The notes under the pieces: model-generated
Seen by the model: only the letters and a program-made list of their open reading frames with translations
Database searches by the model: none
Told to the model about the DNA's origin: nothing
Origin: Streptomyces europaeiscabiei
Lineage (GTDB): Bacteria > Actinomycetota > Actinomycetes > Streptomycetales > Streptomycetaceae
Assembly: GCF_036346855.1 (NCBI RefSeq)
Contig: NZ_CP107841.1
Coordinates: forward strand, 8,436,001-8,500,000
DNA: 64,000 nucleotides
Direction: 5' to 3'
Part shown: piece after piece, positions 56,741 through 64,000 of the stretch
How positions within the stretch are numbered: the first letter of the stretch is position 1
Layout of the letters: each line of letters opens with the position of its first letter
Position numbers and translations under genes: made by a program

Positions 56741-58033
56741 ATGGCATCAAGCAGCCGCAAAGAGATCCCGGCGCCGGTCACCAACCGGCTGTTCGCGCTG
56801 TCGGGGAATCAGTGTGCTTTCCTCGGGTGTTCGAGCCCCGTGACGTATCAGGAGGCTTCTGGGGAGAAGCCTGTGACGCTGGCACAGCGCGCGCATCTGG
56901 TCGGTGTCGGGAGGCAGGGGCCGCGCTCGAAAGAGGCTCCGCTGTCGGATGATCCGGACGCGGTGGAGAACCTCACTCTCTTCTGTGGAACCCATCATGC
57001 GATCGTGGATGGGAACCCCCGGATCTACTCGGTTGAGGTCCTTGCCAAGTACAAGGCGGATCACGAAGCGAGGATGGCGGCCAAGGATCTTCGCGTTCCT
57101 CCCCCGCCGTTCGAGACCGACTCAGTGGATGTATCGGTGCTGTCCGTCTCGGAGCTTCCGGGCTTGGTCTGGAGGGCGGAGTCGCGGTTCCGAACATCCA
57201 TGGAAGTCATCGAACGGCTGCCTCGGCCGATGCGCGGTCAGGTCCTTCCCTTCGTACTGGCCAACGGGCAGGTGTGGGCGTTTCATGATCTCGCCGATAC
57301 CCGCGGACCGTTCAAACAGGTAGTGAAGCCTGAAAGCACACAGTGCCTGGACGCCGCAGAGCTGCTGGAGGCGCAGGACCGGAACATCTATGTGTGGCTG
57401 CTGAACTCGGCGCTTCGTATGGCCCTGCGTATGCGCGGCATCCAGTACGACCGAGATCATGGCCGCTACTACTTCCTGGCAGACCACGAGACGGTCACTC
57501 GGCGTGTGGAGGCCAAGACCAAGACGGGCAGGAACCAGTCCGCCAAGAAGGTCGTCCGCCAGGAAGGCGAGCTCTTCGGGAATCCCCGCGACGTGTGGTG
57601 GCATCTCGCGGCGCAGCTTCGCTTCGAGGAATTCGCCACGGGGATGTGGGGGCTCACCATCCGGCCGGAGTTCCATCTCACGAAGGACGGGAAATTGCCG
57701 CTGGATCCGCGGCGGGTGGGGCGCAAGGTGACGAAGCGTAAGTCCCGGATGTACAACGAGGGTTACTTCGACGCCGTCCACTTCTTCCGGTACTTCCTGC
57801 TCGACGGCCGCGCGCGGGTCGTCTTCGAAGTCGGCCGGCAAAAGATCGCGATCGACGGCGACTTCCCGCAAGTCGATGCCAAATGGCCGCTGATCGACGA
57901 CAACCGCTTCAATCCCGTCACCATGCTCGACAGCGGAGACGAAGACGACGTCATCGACGCCCTTGCCAGCTCGTGGCACGTCGACGACGAGGAATGGGAC
58001 TGGGGCGCCGAGCACAAGGAGGACGACAAATGA
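56741..58033 (+). CDS. HNH nuclease - APAZ-like partner of short Argonaute
   Basis: 430 aa. The N-terminal HNH (beta-beta-alpha-metal) nuclease has zinc ligands Cys25/Cys30 and Cys82/His85, catalytic His52 (AHLVG) and Asn77 (ENLTLFC). Residues 120-430 have no nuclease motif and occupy the place and length of the APAZ domain that replaces PAZ in short Argonaute partners. The stop overlaps the Argonaute ATG by 4 nt (ATGA), which implies a stoichiometric complex. By analogy with SPARHA systems, guide-directed target recognition by the Argonaute should switch on the HNH nuclease to degrade DNA and abort infection. ATG 56741 lies 6 nt after TAGGCT without a ribosome-binding site: probably leaderless. 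Confidence 0.85.
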   Translation: MASSSRKEIPAPVTNRLFALSGNQCAFLGCSSPVTYQEASGEKPVTLAQRAHLVGVGRQGPRSKEAPLSDDPDAVENLTLFCGTHHAIVDGNPRIYSVEVLAKYKADHEARMAAKDLRVPPPPFETDSVDVSVLSVSELPGLVWRAESRFRTSMEVIERLPRPMRGQVLPFVLANGQVWAFHDLADTRGPFKQVVKPESTQCLDAAELLEAQDRNIYVWLLNSALRMALRMRGIQYDRDHGRYYFLADHETVTRRVEAKTKTGRNQSAKKVVRQEGELFGNPRDVWWHLAAQLRFEEFATGMWGLTIRPEFHLTKDGKLPLDPRRVGRKVTKRKSRMYNEGYFDAVHFFRYFLLDGRARVVFEVGRQKIAIDGDFPQVDAKWPLIDDNRFNPVTMLDSGDEDDVIDALASSWHVDDEEWDWGAEHKEDDK

Positions 58034-59433
58034 GTCTCGCACTCAAACCGCTGAATCTGGGCGTCGAATGGATCGATGAACCGGACCTCGCCTTCGCCGG
58101 CAACCTGACACACATCGACCCCAAGGTCGGCATCCCCGCAACGGGTCCCTGGTCACGCGACCAGCCGAACCACCCTGTGACTGTGACCGCAGGATTCATC
58201 GGCACCGCCGAATCCATCGCCCAGGCCCAGGCTTGGCTGTCGCGGGCTGCTGAAGGCGTCGACGGCGACGACGAGCACCACCCCTTCTGCGGCTTCCAGC
58301 CGGACGGTCCCTTCGCCTCCCGGCTGCGTACCGACGGCCCCGAGGCGAAGATCACCGCTGCCGAGATCCGGGCCGTGACCGCGGACCGCCTCAAAAGACT
58401 CGAAGGTTTCAACCAGCTCCTGGACATAATCGACGACCGCCTGCGCAGGCTGGCCGGCCTTGACGCCCCTCCGGCGGTCGTGTTCATTACGCTGCCGTCC
58501 GAGATCACCAAGCGGTACTGGGCTGTTCACCAACGAAACCGCGGGGTGGAGACGGTGTGGAACCTGCGTGCCGGAATCAAGGCCCGGGCGATGCAGCGGG
58601 GGCTGCGCACTCAGTTGCTCCAGCAGGAAACCGTCGAGTCGGACCTCGACGCGCACACCTCCGACCTCGAACACCCCGCCGACCTCGCGTGGAACCTGTT
58701 CACCGCGATCTACTTCAAGGCCGGTGGCTTCCCCTGGACCCCGGTCGGTCTGCCCGAAGGGACGTGCCACTTGGGGGTCACGTTCTACCGACCGCACGGT
58801 GAGAGAGCCGCCATGCGTACGAGCGTTGCCCAGGCGTTCGCCGAGAACGGAGAGGCGTTCGTACTCCGCGGCAGCCCGTTCGAATGGAAGGGCAAGTGGC
58901 CGCATCTCCCGGCCGAGGAAGCGTCCCGACTGATCTCCGACGTCATCGGCCGCTACAAACAGACCATGGGGCGTACACCCCGACGCATCGTCATCCACAA
59001 GCAGTCACGGTTCTTTGCTGCGGAACGCGAGGGCTTCGAGGACGCGCTCAGCGACTACGAGTACGACCTGGTGGCCCTGGCTCCCTCCACCGGCGTACGC
59101 GTGATGCGCCACGGCGAATACCCTCCGCCCCGCGGCACCTGCGTTAGCCTTGGCGACCGTCGTTATCTCTACACGACCGGATACGTGCCGTCGCTCGGCC
59201 GCTACCCGCACGGGCACGTGCCGGCGCCGGTTCAGATCACCGACCATGTTGGCGACTCCAACGCCCGGGACCTGCTCCGCGAGGTCCTGCTGCTGACGAA
59301 AATGAACTGGAACTCCGCGCGCTTCGCCGAACGGCTACCTGTCACGGTGCGATTCGCCGGCGAAGTCGGAGCCATCCTGCGCGACCTCCCGGACACGTAC
59401 GAACCCGAAGCGCGGTACGCGTTCTACATGTAG
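58030..59433 (+). CDS. short prokaryotic Argonaute (MID-PIWI), catalytically inactive
   Basis: 467 aa, the length of short pAgos, with no N or PAZ domain. A MID-like region covers about 145-235 (FITLPSEITKRYWAVHQRN, AGIKARAMQRGLRTQLLQQ). The PIWI domain covers about 240-467: HLGVTFYRP, RRIVIHKQSRFFAAE, HVGDSNARDLLREVLLLTK then MNWNSARFAERLPVTVRFAG, and a C-terminal Tyr-rich end (YAFYM). The catalytic Asp sites are replaced (Thr251 in GVT, His323 in VIHK), so it cannot cut; it should bind a guide and target and activate its HNH partner. It overlaps the upstream stop by 4 nt. Confidence 0.9.
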   Translation: MSLALKPLNLGVEWIDEPDLAFAGNLTHIDPKVGIPATGPWSRDQPNHPVTVTAGFIGTAESIAQAQAWLSRAAEGVDGDDEHHPFCGFQPDGPFASRLRTDGPEAKITAAEIRAVTADRLKRLEGFNQLLDIIDDRLRRLAGLDAPPAVVFITLPSEITKRYWAVHQRNRGVETVWNLRAGIKARAMQRGLRTQLLQQETVESDLDAHTSDLEHPADLAWNLFTAIYFKAGGFPWTPVGLPEGTCHLGVTFYRPHGERAAMRTSVAQAFAENGEAFVLRGSPFEWKGKWPHLPAEEASRLISDVIGRYKQTMGRTPRRIVIHKQSRFFAAEREGFEDALSDYEYDLVALAPSTGVRVMRHGEYPPPRGTCVSLGDRRYLYTTGYVPSLGRYPHGHVPAPVQITDHVGDSNARDLLREVLLLTKMNWNSARFAERLPVTVRFAGEVGAILRDLPDTYEPEARYAFYM

Positions 59434-60251
59434 GTGAGGATCCGGGTGGCCCACTGTTGACGCTCACGCCGCGAGAGTCTAGTGGTGAAGGTGTGTCCAG
59501 GACACAGAGTGCTCAGGTCCTCTGGAATGGAGGTCGGTGACGATATTGGGGAGCGGTCACGGGAGTGCCGCTGAGAATGGCCTTGGTGGTGCACACACAC
59601 GACCGCGCAGGTCAGCACCCTCCAGTTCTGGCGGCAGATGGGGGTGTGCGGCGGAGAGGCCAGCACCCTTTGGCGCAGCGGGTGGACCCGACGGATCAGC
59701 TGGCCGCAGTCCGACCCCCAGCGGTGACCTTGAGTAGGACCGCCGAGGTGCTCAAGGTCCCGAACGGCATCTGGACCGCACCCTCGTCGTCCTGTCCGAT
59801 GGTGCACGTAGGTCAGGAACTACGGTGCTTCAGTCCATATGTTGCCGATGACGCATCACGTGGAGTGCGTGGCGGTCCTTGAACCGGTCGCGAAGGGCTC
59901 ATGACCTGCGATTTTATCGTTTCGCATTATGTGCGGTGTGGGTGTTACGGGCGACATCTTGACGCTGAAATGTCGCTCGGAACGCTCATTTGACGCTCGT
60001 TCTGATGGGGTGTCAAGTGACCTGTTGGGCAGGTCAGGTCCTGTAGGGGTGGCGTATTTCGATGAGGCGCCGAGGATGGGCGACGCTCAACGTCTCACCA
60101 GGAGTGTCCTGTGTTCCGCCACCTTGTGGCCACATCCTCGATGGCGGAATCAACGGCTGTGCGATTTCCTACAGCCCGTCTCGAACAATCCACTTCACGC
60201 ACCACGCCCCGTGCACAGCTCAACGTCCACCTCACCACAGAGGACGCGATC
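59434..60251. other. intergenic region in the island
   Basis: About 820 nt without a convincing gene. It carries another TGACCTGCG copy (59902) and a variant TGACCTG at 60017, two AGC-ACCCT segments near 59611 and 59660 in similar context, and T-rich patches around 59910-59940. Short reading frames here lack coding character. Confidence 0.45.
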
Positions 60252-61178
60252 TCAGTCCCCTCCGAGCGTATGAAGGGGGCTGGGTCCGGTCGGGGCGCCG
60301 TTGGGTTGCGGTGTGCCTGCAGGTTGGGCGGGCAAGGACGGCGCTGGGGAGGTGACGGGGGCGGCGTTCACGACGAGGTAGGCGGCGTCCAGGAAGGCTT
60401 CGAGGTGGTCCTGCATTCGCCGGACGGAGTCTTGCCAGTCTCTGAGGGTCTCGGATGGCCTGTTCTGCTGAGCCGCGCGAATACGCTCGTCCGAGTAGTT
60501 GAGGTATTCGTTCATGACCAAGCTGAGGTCCTGGGCATGCGATGCCACGTCTCGCGGGCCGGCGAGACGGACGACTTGTGCCTGTTGGAAGGCTGTCTCG
60601 TACAGGTTATGCATCTGCTCCTGGGTGGTGGCCAGGCGGCTCAGCTCGCCGGGCTGCAGCCCGCTGGCGATTGGGAAGGTGCCGCTGAGTACGCGGGCCA
60701 GTGCAGCGACAGTGTCTCGTAGCCTCTCGACTGCCGTGACGAAGTCGACGTAAACCTTCTGCCGAGCCTCCAAGCGCCATTGTTCGCGTTCGGCGTGCCG
60801 TTGTTCGGTTTCCCGCTGCAGCTGGGCTTCGATGTCTAGACGTCCGCGTTCTGCCTGAGCGTCCAACGCTGCGCGGCTGTCGCGCTGTTGGGCTTGGAGC
60901 TGCTCGCTGTGCTGTCTCAGTTGCGCTTCCAGTTGGGTGGTGTGCTGGTCGTGTTGGGCACTGAGCTGCTTGTCGAGCATGGCTTCCTGCCGCTCCAGTT
61001 GCTGTTGAAGCTGTTTGCGGCTGGCGCGGTTGTTGAGAAGCGCGACAACGGACGAGACGATGCCGGCGCCGATGGCCCCGATGCCTGCTCCCAGCGCTGT
61101 GCCCCACCAGGGGGCGATCGTGGTAGGCACGGCGCCGCCTGCCGCGAGGATGGCGTGGTGCGTGTGGATGGCGAGCAT
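60252..61178 (-). CDS. membrane-anchored coiled-coil protein
   Basis: 308 aa. A short leader and one hydrophobic segment at about 22-50 (WWGTALGAGIGAIGAGIVSSV) precede a long Gln/Glu/Arg-rich coiled coil (about 52-145: LQQQLERQEAMLDKQLSAQH). A helical domain (VYVDFVTAVERLRDTVAALA, YLNYSDERIRAAQQ) and a Pro/Gly tail close it. Function unknown. It stands alone on the minus strand between the Argonaute and protease/NACHT operons; similar membrane coiled-coil proteins occur in actinomycete defence loci, but no specific family is recognised. Confidence 0.75.
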   Translation of the reverse strand: MLAIHTHHAILAAGGAVPTTIAPWWGTALGAGIGAIGAGIVSSVVALLNNRASRKQLQQQLERQEAMLDKQLSAQHDQHTTQLEAQLRQHSEQLQAQQRDSRAALDAQAERGRLDIEAQLQRETEQRHAEREQWRLEARQKVYVDFVTAVERLRDTVAALARVLSGTFPIASGLQPGELSRLATTQEQMHNLYETAFQQAQVVRLAGPRDVASHAQDLSLVMNEYLNYSDERIRAAQQNRPSETLRDWQDSVRRMQDHLEAFLDAAYLVVNAAPVTSPAPSLPAQPAGTPQPNGAPTGPSPLHTLGGD

Positions 61179-61412
61179 GCGCGTTAGTTTGCCTCAGCCG
61201 CCGGGCTGGCGTGGTCGATTCGGGCAGGTGCCGTGCATGTCAGAGCCCTTTTAAAGGCATAGCCGATACCCCGCTTTTGATCTTGAAAAGGCCGATCCTT
61301 CAGATCACGTCCAACTGCTGTCCACTTTTTCATCAGATCTGTCTCACTCGGGTGGCACTAGGAAATACGCTTCGATGCACGCAGGCGACCGCGCTTGCAT
61401 CGGGGAGCGTAC

Positions 61413-61730
61413 ATGTCACCGGAGTCGACACAACCTGACGTGGTGAGTCTTTCCGCAGCCGTTGCAGGAGTCCGCCACGCGCTCACGCAAGCTCTCTCAG
61501 ATGCTGGGGACCAGCACATCCGCTTCGGGGTGTCCTGCCTGGATTTGGAGTTTCACGTTGAAGTCTTAGCCGGTGAGTCCAAGGACGGCCCGGCAGAGCT
61601 GCGCATAGTCCAGCCCACTGCCAACCCGGCCACGGGGCACCGCATCAAGCTGTCCTTGCGGCCGGTGGACTTGCGTAACGCGGCACCCGATGAGCTGTTC
61701 ATCGGCGAATTCACCCAGGATCGTTCGTGA
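61413..61730 (+). CDS. Trypco2 (trypsin-co-occurring) domain protein
   Basis: 105 aa: SLSAAVAGVRHALTQALSDA, IRFGVSCLDLEFHVEVL and GHRIKLSLRPVDL match the small domain found next to trypsin-like proteases in conflict systems. GGGGAG precedes ATG 61413 by about 5 nt. Its stop overlaps the GTG of the protease/NACHT gene (GTGA), so both are coupled. A TTA codon at 61566-61568 (Leu52) makes translation dependent on bldA in Streptomyces. It may tether or regulate the protease. Confidence 0.8.
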   Translation: MSPESTQPDVVSLSAAVAGVRHALTQALSDAGDQHIRFGVSCLDLEFHVEVLAGESKDGPAELRIVQPTANPATGHRIKLSLRPVDLRNAAPDELFIGEFTQDRS

Positions 61731-64000
61731 GGCAGGAACACCGGGAGGAGCACCCAATCCCCGACCGGGTGGTGGAGACGGTCATGGATCTCGGGGGCGG
61801 ACGCCAGCAGTGGGGAACGGGGTACCTCATCGCTGACAGGGCTGTCCTGACCGCACGCCATCTGGTAGTCGACACGAACGGCGCCCCTGGCCGCGTCGTA
61901 GTGAAGGGTATGTTTTCGTCCGAACCGGTGCCAGCGCGGGTGGTGTGGACTCCTGCCGACACGACGGTCGATGTTGCGCTCATCGAGCTCGCAGTGCCAT
62001 TGGCGCGGATGAAGAACGTGCGCTGGGGACGCATCGACGGCGGTCACCCCCGCGAGGTGTCGGGAATGGGTTTCCCCAGCCGTCAGGGACGCGACAGGGA
62101 CGGTATCCGCCACTCCGATCACCTGTGGGGACGGGTGACCCTCCAGCCCCGCCGGAAGGTTCTCAGTGTCGATGTCGGCGGGGCTACCCGACGGGCCCCT
62201 GATATGCGTGACAGCGCAGAGCAAGTCCGGCAGTGGCCTACCTCGCAATGGAGTGGGGCCTCGGGAACGGCTCTGTTCTGCGGTCCCCATCTTGTCGGCG
62301 TGCTCTCCCGTGATGCCAACCCCCATACGTACGACGGCGCAAGACTCCACGCCGTGCCGGTCTCGGCCTGGTGGGAGGACCCTGAGTTTGTCCGGCAGCG
62401 TCAGAGACTGGGACTTGACGAGCACGTCTATCCCGTTCCCGACCGAACCGCCGACACAACCGCTGCGGCATCGTCATTCACCCGCACACCGGCAGAAGAA
62501 GACTTGCGCCTCGCCATGGCGAAACAGATCGACGTGTTCACCTCGGGGTGGCACGGTGTGAGCGAGGAGGCGGACCAGGCCATTGACGTGCACTGCAGTG
62601 CCGTGGACGGGGAGGAGCACGCACGTAACGCCCAGGCCATCCCCATCACCCACGACTCCATCCACGAGTACTACCTGGCCCTCTCCCCACGCCGGCTGGT
62701 CATCACCGGCCCGAGCGGATCGGGTAAGACCATCCTGGCCCTGCGGTTGATGCGGCAGCTCCTCGACATTCCCGGCCAACCTGTGCCTGTCTACTTCAAC
62801 CTTGCCGCCTGGCGCGAACCCCCTCCCAAGGTCGGGCGCATGCCAACCGACGCCCGGCCGAAGGCGCTGGCCAAGTGCTTCGAGGACTGGCTTGTTGACC
62901 AACTCGTCGAGAATGATTTCGTCGTGACGCGGGGCGATGCCCGCAGATTGGTCGACGGACGCAGGATCCTGCCCGTCCTGGACGGCATGGACCAGATTCT
63001 TCCCGACACTGCGTCAGCCGAGCCCGCCTCCCCTGCTCAGAAAACCGCCCTTGATGACCTGGTCTGCGCCCTCAACAGTTACCGAGATATCCACGGCGGG
63101 TCACGTGGCGCTCTTGTCCTGGCCACCCGGGCCCGCAAGGATTTTGAGTTGGAGACCTGTGACATCCCTCTACCGGAGGGTTCCGTCGTGCAAGTTGAAC
63201 GCCTGACATGGCGGCAGATCCAAGAGCACTTAGAGTCGGGCCGAGGACCGCTTGACCAGGAGACCAACGTATCGGTCGACTGGCGGCCGGTGCTCAAGAA
63301 CATCGCCGCACACGGAGCCCAATCCCTCGCTGTCCGGCGTCTGGACACTCCGTGGAAACTCACACTGGCCGAATGGGCGGCAGCGTCCCACCACGTCGCC
63401 CCCGCCCACCTGATTGCGCAAGACACGTCCGACGCAGATGTCGAAGAGAAACTCCTGGCATCATTCGTCCCCTCGGTGCACGGATATCACAGCGTTCACA
63501 CCAGTGGGACCAGCGGGAAGAGCCCTCAGCAGACCATGAGTTGGCTCACCGTGCTCGCACATCATCTGGAGCACAGCCGGGGCACGGTCCATGGCGTCCC
63601 ACTGTCCGGTCGGGAGGTCGTCCTGGCCCGCATATGGCCCGTCGCAGGGACATGGCGGGTGCGGATTGCACACCTCATCGTCCACACCGTGCCGCTCTTC
63701 TTCCTCAGCTTGGCCTGCGTCATCGCCGCAGTCAGCGGCCCCGGTCACGCGGGGGATTTCTTCACGGCCCTGTGGCACGGCCACTGGCCTGCCATGACGG
63801 ACGTCACTCGCGTGCGCTTGAATTGGGCCCTGGGCCTGTCAAGCGCGCTGCTCCTGGCCGGCGCCTACTTTGCGCTGCGTTACTGGCCATGGATGCCTCC
63901 TACCCACTGGCCCCTGCTCGCCTTCGCCCAGCGCCGTACCCAGGGGCTCCGCAATCGCACTGGCCCACGCCGGATCGTGTCCGGCCTCGAAATCGGAAGT
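61727..64000 (+). CDS. trypsin-like protease - NACHT ATPase - membrane protein, cut by the window edge
   Basis: Frame open from GTG 61727 to the end of the window, 758 codons without a stop; the C-terminus is missing. A trypsin-like domain comes first: His45 (LTARHL), Asp82 (TTVDVALIEL), Ser179 (SGASGTAL). Then a NACHT-type NTPase: Walker A GPSGSGKT (328-335, Lys334), Walker B ILPVLDGMD (414-422), and a helical part. Two transmembrane helices follow at about 650-672 and 698-722. A TTA codon lies at 63230 (Leu502). Such proteins are predicted to be intracellular sensors whose NTP-driven assembly activates the protease in defence. It overlaps the Trypco2 stop by 4 nt. Confidence 0.88.
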   Translation, partial: MRQEHREEHPIPDRVVETVMDLGGGRQQWGTGYLIADRAVLTARHLVVDTNGAPGRVVVKGMFSSEPVPARVVWTPADTTVDVALIELAVPLARMKNVRWGRIDGGHPREVSGMGFPSRQGRDRDGIRHSDHLWGRVTLQPRRKVLSVDVGGATRRAPDMRDSAEQVRQWPTSQWSGASGTALFCGPHLVGVLSRDANPHTYDGARLHAVPVSAWWEDPEFVRQRQRLGLDEHVYPVPDRTADTTAAASSFTRTPAEEDLRLAMAKQIDVFTSGWHGVSEEADQAIDVHCSAVDGEEHARNAQAIPITHDSIHEYYLALSPRRLVITGPSGSGKTILALRLMRQLLDIPGQPVPVYFNLAAWREPPPKVGRMPTDARPKALAKCFEDWLVDQLVENDFVVTRGDARRLVDGRRILPVLDGMDQILPDTASAEPASPAQKTALDDLVCALNSYRDIHGGSRGALVLATRARKDFELETCDIPLPEGSVVQVERLTWRQIQEHLESGRGPLDQETNVSVDWRPVLKNIAAHGAQSLAVRRLDTPWKLTLAEWAAASHHVAPAHLIAQDTSDADVEEKLLASFVPSVHGYHSVHTSGTSGKSPQQTMSWLTVLAHHLEHSRGTVHGVPLSGREVVLARIWPVAGTWRVRIAHLIVHTVPLFFLSLACVIAAVSGPGHAGDFFTALWHGHWPAMTDVTRVRLNWALGLSSALLLAGAYFALRYWPWMPPTHWPLLAFAQRRTQGLRNRTGPRRIVSGLEIGS

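Noticed and set aside
58030..59433. Catalytically active long-type Argonaute
   Set aside because: No N/PAZ region, length 467 aa, and the catalytic Asp positions of PIWI are Thr and His; it fits an inactive short pAgo.
59565..59882. 105-codon frame after the Argonaute gene
   Set aside because: No ribosome-binding site, no recognisable domain, and codon use unlike the neighbours.
60111..60722. 203-codon plus-strand frame
   Set aside because: Its second half is antisense to the well-supported coiled-coil protein and the first half lacks coding character.

Overview
The window has the hallmarks of a Streptomyces chromosome: very high GC with strong G/C at third codon positions, GTG and leaderless starts, GTGA stop/start overlaps, many secreted proteins with Ala-rich signal peptides, and family types common in this genus (NarL-type two-component systems, ROK kinase, SWIM/SNF2 pair, DUF3558 and DUF4232 proteins, PucR regulator, NCS1 permease). 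All functions are read from the sequence and remembered family motifs; no database search was possible.

Layout. 0-20 kb is ordinary chromosome: SDR, DHFR-like protein, a sensor kinase and a NarL-type regulator, aldo/keto reductase, cytochrome P450, a Gfo/Idh dehydrogenase divergent from a GntR regulator, ROK sugar kinase, SNF2 helicase plus SWIM protein, and a PepSY protein divergent from a response regulator. At about 20.21 kb that regulator is cut off in its receiver domain and runs into the tail of an IS110-like transposase. The next 5.5 kb is a decayed mobile segment: a ribosome-inactivating-protein (ricin/Shiga A-chain fold) gene with all five active-site residues, a large ATPase/LuxR regulator and a frameshifted tyrosine integrase. 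Chromosomal genes resume at 25.77 kb with pcaL, a metallo-hydrolase, exonuclease III, a secreted SGNH hydrolase, an orphan amino-acid ABC ATPase, a secreted X-Pro-type peptidase, gamma-glutamyltransferase, a ClpC-like ATPase, methionine aminopeptidase and an XRE regulator.

42.7-52 kb is a catabolic cluster for reduced pyrimidines (or hydantoins): two paralogous beta-ureidopropionase-type hydrolases, an omega-aminotransferase, a PucR regulator, dihydropyrimidinase, an LLM-class flavin/F420 oxidoreductase and an NCS1 transporter. Together they would import the base, open the ring, remove the carbamoyl group and transaminate the beta-amino acid. No classical dihydropyrimidine dehydrogenase is present. 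A compact inverted-repeat element precedes the second hydrolase and could be a structured leader RNA.

From about 54.65 kb to the right edge lies a defence island of visibly lower GC. It begins just inside what looks like the 5' end of a gamma-glutamyltransferase gene, of which only the ribosome-binding site and about 14 recognisable codons remain. It holds a two-gene module of unknown function; an HNH-nuclease/APAZ-like protein translationally coupled to a catalytically dead short prokaryotic Argonaute (the arrangement I know as SPARHA); a membrane coiled-coil protein; and a Trypco2 protein coupled to a trypsin-like protease/NACHT ATPase/membrane protein that runs off the window edge. The last two genes each carry a TTA codon, suggesting developmental (bldA) control. 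The Argonaute/HNH pair, the protease/NACHT pair and the ribosome-inactivating toxin are the most noteworthy content.
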